DNA of 64,000 nt from an uncultured Oxalobacteraceae bacterium (GCA_903893945.1 CAITOF010000050.1:37177-101176); one strand, 5' to 3'. Numbered from the stretch's first letter, positions 37,658-49,549 are shown. Translations and numbers: made by a program. Notes: generated by a model from the sequence alone, not told the origin.

Positions 37658-39391
37658 ATGTCCCGCATTAATCTGCAGTTTCACCCCCGCATTCTTGATG
37701 AACTCGCCAATTACAGCGCCAGCCGTTTTACCCGGGATCTGATATCGGGGCTGACCGTCGGGATAGTCGCCTTACCGCTGGCCATGGCCTTTGGCATTGC
37801 CTCGGGCGTCGCACCGGAAGCCGGTATTTTTACCGCGATCATTGCCGGTTTTCTCATTTCTGCCCTTGGCGGAAGCCGGGTTCAGATCGGTGGCCCGGCC
37901 GGCGCCTTCATCATTGTCGTGTATGGGATCATCGAACAATATGGAATAGAGAATCTGTTTATTGCCACGATAGTCTCCGGGTTCATGATGATGGCTATGG
38001 GTTTATTCAAATTGGGCTCATTAATCCGTTTTATCCCGGTTTCCATCGTCATCGGCTTTACCAACGGCATTGCGGTGCTCATTGCATTATCGCAGATGAA
38101 GGATTTTTTCGGATTGCAGATTGCAAAAATGCCGGGCGATTTTTTTTCGCAGATCATCGTCATCGCTGCCCATGCGGATACAGTGAACTGGATTGCCCTG
38201 TCTCTGGCGCTGCTGTCCCTGATTTTCATCTTTGCATGGTCGCATTTCCTTAATCGGCTGGAGCACCACTTTCATGCACAGCGACGGTTGATCGCACCAC
38301 TCAAATCCATACCGAGTACCGTCATCGTACTGGTACTGGGCACGTCGGCGGTTTATCTGTTCGGACTGCATGTCGAGACGATAGGGAGCAGATTTGGCGG
38401 CATTCCGCAGGCATTACCCGGCTTTAATTTGCCCAAGTTCAGCTGGGTACTGGTCAAACAGTTATTCGCTCCGTCAGTCACCATCGCGTTACTCGGGTCA
38501 ATTGAATCCCTGCTATGTGCACGCGTTGCCGACAATTTGATGGCCGACGATATTCACCATAAAAAACACGATCCGAATCAGGAGCTGATGGCGCTGGGCG
38601 TGGCAAATGTCGTGACACCTTTCTTTGGTGGCATCCCGTCAACGGGCACTATCGCCCGTACCGTGACCAACATCCGTACCGGAGCCACGTCGCCGCTTTC
38701 CGGCATTGTGCATGCGCTCACCCTGCTGGTGATCGTCCTGGTTGCCGCACCGCTGGCCTCCAACATTCCGCTGGCCACGCTGGCGGCGATTTTATTGTTC
38801 GTCGCCTTCAATATGGGGGAATGGCGCGAGTTCCGGAAACTGAGACACTTCACGATGAACTATCGGATCATCCTGCTGGGTACGTTCCTGCTGACCGTCA
38901 TCATTGATTTAAGTGTGGCAGTCGAGGTCGGTTTGATGTTGGCCTGCATGTTCTTCATCTACCGGGTCTCGAGCATCACAACCATCCAGAGCCTCAAATC
39001 GGCCGACCTGCCGCAACCTTTACCCGATAACGTCGTCGCCTATTCAATTTTCGGCTCCCTGTTTTTCGGTGCAGTTGATAAATTGGAAACTATTCTCGAA
39101 CCGCAACCTAAAATCCCCAAAATTATAATAATAGAATTGCATCAGTTAATTAACATGGACACCACCGGTCTTGATGGACTGAAAAGCCTGTGGAATACAC
39201 TCACCAAGCATCAAAGCAGACTGCTGCTGTGCGGCGTCAATTCTCAACCGCTGGACCTGATGAAACGGGCCGGCTTCATTGATGAGATTGGCCATGACAA
39301 TTGCCTGACCGATCTCAGTCACGCAATTCAGCGTGCCCACACCCTTTGTCATTCGACGCCCCAAATTCCAGCGTCCACAGCAGTCGAATAG
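37658..39391 (+). CDS. SulP-family anion transporter with STAS domain
   Basis: The 577-residue protein has a SulP membrane domain of about 12-14 helices (residues 20-430), including LISGLTVGIVALPLAMAFGI ASGV, GSRVQIGGPAGAFIIVVYG and a periodic N-x-x-T-P-F-F-G-G-I-P-S-T-G-x-I segment. It ends in a cytosolic STAS domain (about 440-555) with ELHQLINMDTTGLDGL. Members take up sulfate or bicarbonate/chloride. Bicarbonate uptake would suit a CO2-fixing cell, but no carbonic anhydrase or sulfate-assimilation gene is adjacent, so the substrate is open. Confidence 0.9.
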   Translation: MSRINLQFHPRILDELANYSASRFTRDLISGLTVGIVALPLAMAFGIASGVAPEAGIFTAIIAGFLISALGGSRVQIGGPAGAFIIVVYGIIEQYGIENLFIATIVSGFMMMAMGLFKLGSLIRFIPVSIVIGFTNGIAVLIALSQMKDFFGLQIAKMPGDFFSQIIVIAAHADTVNWIALSLALLSLIFIFAWSHFLNRLEHHFHAQRRLIAPLKSIPSTVIVLVLGTSAVYLFGLHVETIGSRFGGIPQALPGFNLPKFSWVLVKQLFAPSVTIALLGSIESLLCARVADNLMADDIHHKKHDPNQELMALGVANVVTPFFGGIPSTGTIARTVTNIRTGATSPLSGIVHALTLLVIVLVAAPLASNIPLATLAAILLFVAFNMGEWREFRKLRHFTMNYRIILLGTFLLTVIIDLSVAVEVGLMLACMFFIYRVSSITTIQSLKSADLPQPLPDNVVAYSIFGSLFFGAVDKLETILEPQPKIPKIIIIELHQLINMDTTGLDGLKSLWNTLTKHQSRLLLCGVNSQPLDLMKRAGFIDEIGHDNCLTDLSHAIQRAHTLCHSTPQIPASTAVE

Positions 39392-39434
39392 GGTAGAATG
39401 AGGTACGTTCCGTTTTTTTGACCAGGTACATAAC

Positions 39435-39626
39435 ATGTTATTTTCAAAACAAAAAACCCGTTACCAATCTGAATTCACGCTTTTTCTGGATGAACTGAAA
39501 AAGGCCAATCCGCACATGGAACAAAAGCAGCTTGCAGGGCGTGCCCTGTTATGGGACAAGGCGCCCCGCAGCCTCGATGAGCAGCAGCGCGCAATCGATT
39601 CCACGGTCACACGCGAATCACACTAA
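39435..39626 (+). CDS. DUF3460 family protein
   Basis: The 63-residue soluble protein has the composition and central motif of DUF3460: YQSEFTLFLDELKKANPHME followed by QLAGRALLWDK. The family occurs mainly in Burkholderiales and relatives, often directly before scpA as here, which supports the taxonomic placement. No function is known. scpA starts 32 bp downstream, so the two are probably co-transcribed. Confidence 0.85.
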   Translation: MLFSKQKTRYQSEFTLFLDELKKANPHMEQKQLAGRALLWDKAPRSLDEQQRAIDSTVTRESH

Positions 39627-39658
39627 TCCAACCCGAAGCCCATTTTCTGCCGCCGTTA

Positions 39659-41369
<1,711 letters not shown>

Positions 41370-41518
41370 CCCGCCGAGGAATCCCGGGCGTAAATTCACT
41401 CCAACCGGACCGGTATCGACACGGCAAGGATAACCCGCGTGTTGCAAAATGGTCGTGTTTTCAGATTGTCAGCAATCGTTTGCGCGGGACCGCATCGACT
41501 ATGCTATATTGTTTCTCC

Positions 41519-43576
41519 ATGCCAACCCACCACAACAAATTCCTCTCCGTCCACTACGGACTCACGATTTTTCTAAGCGCATTCCTGCTGTTCCAGGTTC
41601 AACCCATGATAGGGAAGATGATCCTGCCGTGGTTCGGCGGGTCTGCATCGGTATGGACCACCTGCATGCTGTTTTTCCAGGTGCTCCTGTTGCTCGGGTA
41701 CGCCTATTCACATTTTCTGATGGAGTACCGCTCACCGCGTTTTCAGAGCTATCTGCATATCGGCCTGCTGATCCTGAGTCTGGCCTGCCTTCCCTTGGCC
41801 GCGAATGCCAATCTGCGCCCAACCGGGGGCGAAAATCCGACGTTGCGCATTCTGCTACTGCTGACCGCCAGCATTGGCCTGCCGTATTTCGTACTCTCAA
41901 CGACCGGACCACTGATACAGGCGTGGTTTGTGCGCGAAAAATCCAACGCGGTGCCTTACCGGTTGTTCGCCTTGTCCAATTTTGGTTCACTGCTGGCGCT
42001 GCTGGCCTACCCGCTGGTTGTCGAGCCCCGATTGCCGACTGAATGGCAATCGATCAGCTGGTCATTATTATTTGCCTGCTTTGCCATTTCCTGCGGGTCA
42101 CTGGCCTGGCGCGGTCGTGCCGGGACAGTTAGGCGCGCAGCACATCCGGAGGCAAGTGCGCCGGTCAGTTACTCCACCTACCTGATATGGATCGCGTTAG
42201 CGGCATGTCCGTCGGTGGTCATGATCGCCGACACCAGTTTTCTGACGGAAAATGTTGCGCCGATACCGCTGCTGTGGGTGATTCCACTTGCGCTGTACCT
42301 GCTGTCGTTCATTTTGTGTTTTGAGCGCAAAGGCTGGTACCAGCGACGCCTGTTCCTGCCGCTGCTGGTAGCAGGCATAGCCAGTATGGCCTATCTTCCC
42401 ACTCTGGGCATGAACGCACTGCCCCTGCTGACCGCGATAGCGATCAATCTGCTGTCTTTTTTTGTCGTGTGCATGGTGTGCCACGGCGAGTTGGCCGCCC
42501 TGCAGCCCCATCCGTCCAGACTGACCAGCTATTATCTGATGCTTGCCGTCGGCGGTGCCTGTGGCGGATTATTCGTCGGACTGGTCGCACCTTACTGTTT
42601 TAAGAGTAATTATGACTATTCCGTCGGACTGATCCTGACCACCATCGTGGTCTCACTGGTCGTGATCCAGCTGCATTCAGGCCAACGATACAGGAAGGCT
42701 GCCTGGGCGCTGGCAGCACTCTTCACACTCGGCGTCACCTATATCCGCGTGGCCGATCACATGGACGAGTTAAGTGACGCCAAATTATTGGTACGTGATT
42801 TTTACGGCTCACAGGGTGTCTACGACGTGGATACCGGCACCGATGCACGCCGCGTTCTGATGCATGGGCAGATCATCCACGGCAAACAGTACACGTCGCC
42901 GGAACGCTCGCGTCTGCCGCTCACTTACTACAGTTATGGCTCCGGCGTTGGACGCGCCTTACTGGCCAAAGCCAAAGAGGGTCCGCTCCGGGTCGGACTG
43001 GTTGGACTGGGTGCCGGAACCCTGGCCAGCTATGGACGCGCCGGCGATACCTACCGGATTTATGAAATCGACCCGATGGTATTGCAGATTGCGCGCACAC
43101 AATTCACCTTCCTGGGCAGCAATCCGGCGCAGTCCGACGTGTTTCTGGGTGATGCGCGACTCACGCTGGAAAACCAGACCTCGCAGCAGTTTGACGTGTT
43201 AGTGATCGATGCGTTTTCCGGTGATTCCGTGCCGGTGCATTTACTGACCAAAGAAGCCTTTGCCACGTATTTCCGACACCTGAAACCCGATGGAATCCTG
43301 GCAATGCATGTCACCAACCGTTTTCTGGATTTACCCCCGGTGGTCAAAGCCGAAGCCGAAAGCGTGGGTAAGACCATCAAGATAGTGACTAACGAAGGCG
43401 ACCGTAGTCAGGAGATCTATCATGCGTCCTGGGTGCTGATTGCGCTGGATCCCCAATTTTTTAAGCGCGATGAATTCCGGGGTGTCGCCGAAGATATTCC
43501 CGCGCGACCTGACATTCGCCTTTGGACTGACGACTACAGCAGCGTTTTTTCAGTATTGAAGAAAGAACCGGCCTAG
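41519..43576 (+). CDS. Membrane protein fused to a spermidine-synthase-like domain
   Basis: From the ATG at 41519 the protein has 685 residues. Residues about 10-430 hold some 10-12 hydrophobic helices (FLSAFLLFQVQPMIGKMILP at the start, as in other members). Residues about 455-685 form a Rossmann methyltransferase/aminopropyltransferase domain with VGLVGLGAGTLASYGRAGDT, YEIDPMVLQIA, GDARLTLE and VLVIDAFSGDSVPVHLLTKE. Such fused-MFS SpeE homologues are widespread but mostly uncharacterised. The key acidic residue that binds propylamine in SpeE is not obvious, so a polyamine product is unproven. The frame extends upstream to 41366 inside panC. Confidence 0.85.
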   Translation: MPTHHNKFLSVHYGLTIFLSAFLLFQVQPMIGKMILPWFGGSASVWTTCMLFFQVLLLLGYAYSHFLMEYRSPRFQSYLHIGLLILSLACLPLAANANLRPTGGENPTLRILLLLTASIGLPYFVLSTTGPLIQAWFVREKSNAVPYRLFALSNFGSLLALLAYPLVVEPRLPTEWQSISWSLLFACFAISCGSLAWRGRAGTVRRAAHPEASAPVSYSTYLIWIALAACPSVVMIADTSFLTENVAPIPLLWVIPLALYLLSFILCFERKGWYQRRLFLPLLVAGIASMAYLPTLGMNALPLLTAIAINLLSFFVVCMVCHGELAALQPHPSRLTSYYLMLAVGGACGGLFVGLVAPYCFKSNYDYSVGLILTTIVVSLVVIQLHSGQRYRKAAWALAALFTLGVTYIRVADHMDELSDAKLLVRDFYGSQGVYDVDTGTDARRVLMHGQIIHGKQYTSPERSRLPLTYYSYGSGVGRALLAKAKEGPLRVGLVGLGAGTLASYGRAGDTYRIYEIDPMVLQIARTQFTFLGSNPAQSDVFLGDARLTLENQTSQQFDVLVIDAFSGDSVPVHLLTKEAFATYFRHLKPDGILAMHVTNRFLDLPPVVKAEAESVGKTIKIVTNEGDRSQEIYHASWVLIALDPQFFKRDEFRGVAEDIPARPDIRLWTDDYSSVFSVLKKEPA

Positions 43577-43668
43577 CCGATCCCGTTACACTGCCGATCC
43601 AGGTCAGCGTGCGCCATCCCGCTCGGCGATGTCTTAATTGCAATTCAGCGTGGAGCCCACCCGGATTT

Positions 43669-44016
43669 TTATGCAGCGCCACGCAAACAGCGGTCGCTCC
43701 ATTTTATAATCAGGGCAGAATGTTCGCCCGATAACCCGCTGAATTTGGCGCCGATACGAAAATCCCTTCCCGCCAATATGACATAGATACACTCGGCAAA
43801 ACAGGGCACCAGAGTCGTTGACTGAGAACCATTCAAATCCGGCACATGAATCTGCATTTCATATTTTTGCCCGATAGCCAGGTTTTCGCTGCACAGGAAC
43901 TGCATGCCAACATTCGTAACATTGATCACCTTGGCTTGAATTATGGATTTATCAGGAAGACGAATGGCCGCGTGCCAGGTAACATGCATACGGGTATAAG
44001 AACGATTTTCTGCCAT
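43669..44016 (-). CDS. PilZ-domain protein
   Basis: The 115-residue single-domain protein has an N-terminal R-S-Y-T-R-M-H-V-x-W segment in place of the R-x-x-x-R c-di-GMP-binding motif. It then has VINVTNVGMQFLCSENLAIG in the place of the D/N-x-S-x-x-G motif, with Asn-x-x-x-x-Gly (N-V-T-N-V-G). The first Arg (residue 4) and Arg8 fit RxxxR as RSYTR. The Ser of D/NxSxxG is Thr or Asn here, so c-di-GMP affinity may be altered. It is near an HD-GYP gene but on a separate transcript. Confidence 0.75.
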   Translation of the reverse strand: MAENRSYTRMHVTWHAAIRLPDKSIIQAKVINVTNVGMQFLCSENLAIGQKYEMQIHVPDLNGSQSTTLVPCFAECIYVILAGRDFRIGAKFSGLSGEHSALIIKWSDRCLRGAA

Positions 44017-44128
44017 AGGTGAAGTGAGTCGCTGTATAAAGAATTGAATAAAAAAGTGAAATGGGATTATAAATTTGAAGAGTTACCAATTACAAACTAA
44101 ATTTAATAAATCACTCTGAGAGCCGACA

Positions 44129-45754
44129 ATGCAAAATTTGATAGTCCGTTATAGTACCTTCTTTATTGTCTGTTTCATTTTTATCGTCCATTTATTTTTT
44201 TTGCATGATTATCAACACGTCAGCTGGCTACTGATACTTTCCGCGATCCTGGTTATAGTCGGACTGCATGACATTTTTCAGACAAAACGATCGATATTGC
44301 GCAATTATCCCATATTGGCGCATTTCCGATTTCTGTTTGAATTGATACGACCCGAGATTCGCCAGTATTTTCTGGAAGACGATACTTCGGCGAATCCATT
44401 TTCAAGAAATCAGCGCTCCATTGTATACCAGCGCGCCAAGCAGCAACTGGACAAGCGCCCTTTCGGAACACAGCTTGATGTATATCAAACCGGTTATGAA
44501 TGGATCAACCATTCCATCACGCCCAGCCCCATTACAACGCATGACTTCCGCATTACCATCGGCGCGGATCGGGCCCAGCCTTATTCAGCCAGCATTTTCA
44601 ATATATCGGCCATGAGTTTTGGCGCGCTCTCAGCCAACGCCATACGCGCATTGAATCAGGGCGCGCAGAAGGGCAATTTCATGCATGACACGGGTGAAGG
44701 CAGTATCAGCCGTTACCATCGCCCGGAAAACACCAACGAACCGGGCGGTGACCTGGTTTGGAATATTGGCTCAGGCTATTTTGGATGCAGGAACCCGGAT
44801 GGCAGCTTCAGCGCGGATAAATTCACCGCAAACGCAACATTAAAACAGGTCAAACTGATTGAAGTGAAACTGTCCCAGGGGGCCAAACCGGGGCACGGTG
44901 GACTGCTTCCCGGCAGCAAAGTGAGTATTGAAATAGCCGAAGCGCGTGGCGTGACCCCGGGTGTCGATTGCGTCTCACCCTCCAGTCATTCCGCATTCAG
45001 TACGCCTGTGGAATTACTTCAATTCATTGAAAAGTTGCGCACGCTGTCCGGAGGAAAACCGACCGGATTCAAGTTTTCCGTCGGTCATCCATGGGAATTT
45101 TTTGGCATCGTCAAAGCGATGCTGGTGACCGGTGTCTGTCCCGACTTCATTGTCGTCGATGGCGGTGAAGGCGGCACAGGGGCCGCGCCGGTCGAATTTA
45201 CCGACCACGTCGGAGAACCACTCCAGGAAGCATTACTGCTGGTACACAATACGCTGGTAGGCTGTAACCTGCGCGACAGAATCAAGATCGGCGCGTCCGG
45301 AAAAATCATCAGCGCGTTTGACATTACCCGTACTCTGGCACTCGGCGCCGACTGGTGCAATTCTGCACGCGGCTTCATGTTTGCCTTGGGCTGTATCCAG
45401 TCCCAGACCTGTCATACCGACCGTTGTCCGACCGGTGTGGCAACCCAGGATCCATTGCGCCAGCGAGCCCTGGTGGTACCGGACAAAGCCGAGCGGGTTT
45501 ACCATTTCCATCTGAATACGCTCAAAGCGTTATCGGAATTGATAGCGGCCGCGGGACTGAATCATCCCAATGAATTGCGTCCCCACCATCTGGTCCGGCG
45601 TGTATCGCCCAACCAGGTCCGACTGGCGTCGAGCCTGTTACCGTATTTGCACAAAGGCGACCTGCTCGATCCGAACCAGCTGCATCGACTGCCGGAACCG
45701 TATTCCACCTATTGGCCAATTGCCCAGGCCGAATCGTTTCACCCAATGAGATAA
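44129..45754 (+). CDS. FMN-binding glutamate-synthase-like protein
   Basis: The 541-residue protein has two N-terminal hydrophobic helices (residues about 7-45) and then a GltB central/FMN domain (about 90-520): SAMSFGALSANAIRALNQGA at the domain start, GEGSISRYH, VDGGEGGTGAAPVEF and the cysteine motif CIQSQTCHTDRCPTGVA that in glutamate synthase binds a 3Fe-4S cluster. It lacks the amidotransferase domain and the small subunit. These stand-alone proteins are common, and their physiological reaction is unknown; some relatives act in methylamine metabolism. It diverges from the PilZ gene across a 112-bp AT-rich gap. Confidence 0.9.
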   Translation: MQNLIVRYSTFFIVCFIFIVHLFFLHDYQHVSWLLILSAILVIVGLHDIFQTKRSILRNYPILAHFRFLFELIRPEIRQYFLEDDTSANPFSRNQRSIVYQRAKQQLDKRPFGTQLDVYQTGYEWINHSITPSPITTHDFRITIGADRAQPYSASIFNISAMSFGALSANAIRALNQGAQKGNFMHDTGEGSISRYHRPENTNEPGGDLVWNIGSGYFGCRNPDGSFSADKFTANATLKQVKLIEVKLSQGAKPGHGGLLPGSKVSIEIAEARGVTPGVDCVSPSSHSAFSTPVELLQFIEKLRTLSGGKPTGFKFSVGHPWEFFGIVKAMLVTGVCPDFIVVDGGEGGTGAAPVEFTDHVGEPLQEALLLVHNTLVGCNLRDRIKIGASGKIISAFDITRTLALGADWCNSARGFMFALGCIQSQTCHTDRCPTGVATQDPLRQRALVVPDKAERVYHFHLNTLKALSELIAAAGLNHPNELRPHHLVRRVSPNQVRLASSLLPYLHKGDLLDPNQLHRLPEPYSTYWPIAQAESFHPMR

Positions 45755-45775
45755 CACGACAGCGCCGCGCGCTGG

Positions 45776-46567
45776 TCAGGGCCGTTTTTTCAGTACCTCG
45801 TTGAGCCGGCTGATGACAGTATCGTCAACTGACATGCTGCAATACAGGTGGCGTGGCTCACCCATCGGCGAATCAGAAAAGTGTTTGACGACAAGTTCCC
45901 TGCCGTCTGCCCCGAATTGCCTGATCTGGTACTCGGCTTCATCGGGTGTAAACAAGGCAGCGTCGACCACACCTTCCAGCACCAGCCTCACCCTGCCATG
46001 ACTGTCCTCGGACGGTCGTGTGATCCGCGCCTTGGCCTTTTGCAGCAATCCATCGACGTTCGCACCGTACGAATAGCCATTACGCAGGATCAGGGTCAGC
46101 GCCGGTTCCGCGAGCAGCGCCGACATTGAATTCACTGACTGCATTTTGGGATTGTCGACACGGACGATGGTGTCCTGCGGCAGGCTGCGGAAAATCGGCA
46201 AGGTGTATTTGCCCGTTTTGGCGCGTTCCGCCGTCCAGTAAAGGCCCACGGCGCAAGCCGGCTCCAGATTATTGCTGATCATGACAACCTGCCGAGCAAC
46301 CGGCGCCTCCGACAGTACAAATTCAATACCCGCTGCCGTCAGCGCGTCAGCCGCTGTCCTGCCTTCGGAGCCGCTCAGCTCACCGTTCTGAACAAACATG
46401 AACGGCAAGCGATCTTCATAATACAGCGTTAACGAACCCGCCAGCCCGGTCGGGCACATCGCACTGCCCATAAGCAAGCCCGACAGATTCAATAACAGCC
46501 AGCGCGAAATACCGGCGTACCGGCGATTCGGGCACGGGTCAGATGCAACTTGCGCACGGAGGTGCAT
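45776..46567 (-). CDS. Periplasmic solute-binding-like protein
   Basis: The start at 46567 has GGGAG six bases upstream; the frame continues to 46624. The 263-residue product has a basic N-terminus and a hydrophobic segment WLLLNLSGLLMGSAMCPTGL AG as signal sequence. It then has a family 3 solute-binding-like body: YYEDRLPFMFVQNGELSGSE, GRTAADALTAAGI, ARQVVMISNN and a late VDDTVISRLNEVLKK helix. No transporter genes are nearby. It lies 60 bp downstream of the HD-GYP gene on the same strand, suggesting it supplies ligand recognition for signalling; that link is inference. Confidence 0.7.
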   Translation of the reverse strand: MHLRAQVASDPCPNRRYAGISRWLLLNLSGLLMGSAMCPTGLAGSLTLYYEDRLPFMFVQNGELSGSEGRTAADALTAAGIEFVLSEAPVARQVVMISNNLEPACAVGLYWTAERAKTGKYTLPIFRSLPQDTIVRVDNPKMQSVNSMSALLAEPALTLILRNGYSYGANVDGLLQKAKARITRPSEDSHGRVRLVLEGVVDAALFTPDEAEYQIRQFGADGRELVVKHFSDSPMGEPRHLYCSMSVDDTVISRLNEVLKKRP

Positions 46568-46627
46568 TATGTCTCCCTGATAGTTTGTTATTGGTAAATT
46601 CAACGGTCCGGCAACATGACTCATTTA

Positions 46628-49549
46628 TCAGACAAAAGTGTCGATGTCAAGCTCATCAATCTGGTCCGGTTGCATGAACTGTTTAGCGTATTTCAGATAA
46701 ACACCTGATCGCAGAAACAGCCTGAACAGTCCGGCATCGATATGATTATCTTTCTGCATCGCATGCATAATCCGGATAGTCTCCGACAATTTTTTACCGG
46801 ATTTGTAAGGACGGTCGGCTGCTGTCAGCGCCTCAAAAATGTCGGCGATGGCCATCATCCGTGCCGGCAAACTCATTACCTCCCGGGTCAGCCTTTTGGG
46901 ATAACCGGTACCGTCCATCTTTTCATGATGGCCGCCCGCAATTTCAGGCACCTGACTTAAATGGCGCGGGAACGGAAGTTTGTCGAGCATGATGATGGTC
47001 TGTATCATATGCTCATTAATCTTGAACCGTTCTTCGGGAGTGAGTGTTCCTCGGCTGATGGATAAATTGTAAAGTTCGCCCCGGTTATATAAATGGCGCG
47101 GTACATCGACCCTGAAGCCCCACGGATTATCCACTGCGATACGGTCGCGTTCCGTACGTGCAAATAAATGCTCCGGCTTGTCCGCGAGCAGTGGTTCAGT
47201 CGCTGGCAACGGTGCCTCCGGCCCCGCCTGCTTTCGCACAAGTTCATCATGCGATATACCGATCCGGTCAGACAGGGTGCGCTGCCAGGTCCGTTGCGCA
47301 ATCCGTCCTAACCGTTCAATTTTGTCTGCATCAAGAAATTCACCACCTTCATTACAACCGGCGACAAAAATGAAATCGTCGTCGATCTGCTTTAACGTCG
47401 CGGCCAGGTCATTTTCCAGCGTTTCTTTCGCGTCACCCTGTGCCAGTCCGCGCCAATAGGCAATTTCCGCGTCACGTTTCAATACTTCAAACCGCATTCG
47501 GATTTCATGCAGACGATCGGTCAGACATTCCAGTTTGGTGGCTTTATCGACGACGTACTCGGGTGTGGTGACTTTGCCGCAATCGTGCAGCCAGGCCGCA
47601 ATATGCAACTGTTCCCATTCGCTGGTGGAAAGACTGAACGTCGCAAACTCACCGTCCTGTTCCTGACAGGCGGCTTCTGCCAGCATTTTTGCGAGTACCG
47701 GGACGCGCTGACAATGCCCGCCCGTGTAGGGACTCTTGGCATCAATGGCGCCGGCAATCAACTGTATGAATGCTTCCAGCAGACGCTTCTGTTCATGGAT
47801 CAGGAGCTGGTTCTCGATGGCAACCGCCGCAGATCCCGAAATCGCCTCAGCCATTTTCTTTCGTCCGAGGTCGATATTGCCCTCCTTCATTAACAGGCCG
47901 ATGGCACCGACCAGATCCTTGTTCCGGTCGACGAGTGGAATGGCAATCAGGTTTTTTTCATTCCTGAATTCATCATGGGAGCCAAACCAGACTGCACATT
48001 GTTCCGTGTCCATACTTGCGACGGCTGACTGGCTTTTACAGGCTAATGCAATAGGGTGGAGCGGGTCATCGATGTCAATATCAACAATGTCGGCGATCCT
48101 CAACTGCGACGCCTGGCTCGATTTGAAATGGGCGGCATGCAGGGATTTTTGCTGGGGCCTGTAGAGATACAGGACGCCTTTTTCAGCACCGACAACCGAA
48201 CTTAATTCATCCATGACCCGAATCAGCAAATCATCAAGATTCGTTTCAGACGCCAGACTGGCTGACAGCTCGAGGAATGAGCGTATCGTACCCTTCATAC
48301 GATCCATGGTATGCGCGAGGTCATCCACTTCCGTAATATTCGACTGCACATTGATGGTCCGGTCAAAGTCAAAATGCGAAATGGCGTCCGCCTCAACCGC
48401 CAGCAGCTTCAACGGTCTGGAAGCAAAACGGGAGAAGTAGACAGTCAGGGCCACACCGAGCAGAACAACCAGGGCAGACAGCAGCAGGGTCTGCTCGCGA
48501 ATTTTGTACACATTACTGAGCAATTCTTTGTAGGGACTGGCAATCAGCAGACGTAATGGCTGGCTGTTCGGAACTGGAATTTCAGCATTGAAGGTCTCCC
48601 AGGTTTCACCGGCCCGCCTGACCTGATGACTGCCCTGCAGATCAAATTGCACCGACTGAAAAAGCTTGAACAGGACCGGCGCATCCTGCTCATTCAGATT
48701 GGGCAATTTATATTTGCCCTGGCTGTTGACGACCGGATCGGGTATGTACGGCGCATCGCTTCCGGCCTGCAAAGCCAATATGTCGCCGCCCTTGCTCAAT
48801 AATGCAATGCGGCTTGATGGCGTTCCCTTGCTGTGTTCCAGTACATCCGCCAGCTCGGACAATTCAATATCGACGCCAACCACCACAGCGTCCGGGCTGT
48901 CGGACGTTTTGGTGGAATAACTGAAACCCAGCATGCCGTCGGAATGAAAATAATGAGGGTCGGTACCGGCAACTTCATCAACCCGGTGGCGCAGCGCGTT
49001 CTGGTACCAGGGAAGCAGTCGCGCATCATAGGCCAGATCATTGCGTGTTTCGCGTCCCAGCTCATGACGGTTTTCGTCCAGATAAAGAACCGTTTCCACC
49101 CAGTCTTGATGCAGGTTTGCAATGCTTTCAACCAGCCAGTAGGTCCTGGGTGGCGCATGATATCGTTGATGCATCCACTTGGTATCGGTCCAGGCTCGCA
49201 GGGAAAACAGGTCACCATTCGGATAGGCAACGTAAGCAGCAATCGTTGAATCACTGCTGTCGATGGCAGTGCTCAGATAGGGAACATAATTCAAGCGCCG
49301 CTGCAGATCCGGCGCATTGACCAGGTCCTGGTGAGCCAGCAACTGCGTCTGCACTTTGGCCCGGTCATAGACGGCCAGCACACTGCTGACGACCTTCTGT
49401 CCGATCAGCTGATACTGGCTGCTGATTTCAACCAGCAGGATCTGACTCATTTTTTCAAACTGCAATATACCCGAAGCAAGACCGAACACCATGATCAGGC
49501 TTGCAAACAGATATGACAACTGGATGTGAAACGGAATTTTCCTGTTCAT
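46628..49549 (-). CDS. Cache-HAMP-GAF-HD-GYP signalling protein
   Basis: The 973-residue protein is a membrane sensor that probably hydrolyses c-di-GMP. Order: helix 1 (about 13-32), a large periplasmic Cache-like sensor (about 40-345), helix 2 (about 350-372), HAMP (to about 425), GAF (about 435-590) and an HD-GYP domain (about 620-960). The HD motif is AAWLHDCGKVTTPEYVVDKA near residue 655 and the GYP motif HHEKMDGTGYPKRL near 873. About 150 residues are inserted between them, with a Glu/Lys-rich helical stretch, so the domain is larger than usual. The Ile of HDIGK is Cys. Confidence 0.92.
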   Translation of the reverse strand: MNRKIPFHIQLSYLFASLIMVFGLASGILQFEKMSQILLVEISSQYQLIGQKVVSSVLAVYDRAKVQTQLLAHQDLVNAPDLQRRLNYVPYLSTAIDSSDSTIAAYVAYPNGDLFSLRAWTDTKWMHQRYHAPPRTYWLVESIANLHQDWVETVLYLDENRHELGRETRNDLAYDARLLPWYQNALRHRVDEVAGTDPHYFHSDGMLGFSYSTKTSDSPDAVVVGVDIELSELADVLEHSKGTPSSRIALLSKGGDILALQAGSDAPYIPDPVVNSQGKYKLPNLNEQDAPVLFKLFQSVQFDLQGSHQVRRAGETWETFNAEIPVPNSQPLRLLIASPYKELLSNVYKIREQTLLLSALVVLLGVALTVYFSRFASRPLKLLAVEADAISHFDFDRTINVQSNITEVDDLAHTMDRMKGTIRSFLELSASLASETNLDDLLIRVMDELSSVVGAEKGVLYLYRPQQKSLHAAHFKSSQASQLRIADIVDIDIDDPLHPIALACKSQSAVASMDTEQCAVWFGSHDEFRNEKNLIAIPLVDRNKDLVGAIGLLMKEGNIDLGRKKMAEAISGSAAVAIENQLLIHEQKRLLEAFIQLIAGAIDAKSPYTGGHCQRVPVLAKMLAEAACQEQDGEFATFSLSTSEWEQLHIAAWLHDCGKVTTPEYVVDKATKLECLTDRLHEIRMRFEVLKRDAEIAYWRGLAQGDAKETLENDLAATLKQIDDDFIFVAGCNEGGEFLDADKIERLGRIAQRTWQRTLSDRIGISHDELVRKQAGPEAPLPATEPLLADKPEHLFARTERDRIAVDNPWGFRVDVPRHLYNRGELYNLSISRGTLTPEERFKINEHMIQTIIMLDKLPFPRHLSQVPEIAGGHHEKMDGTGYPKRLTREVMSLPARMMAIADIFEALTAADRPYKSGKKLSETIRIMHAMQKDNHIDAGLFRLFLRSGVYLKYAKQFMQPDQIDELDIDTFV

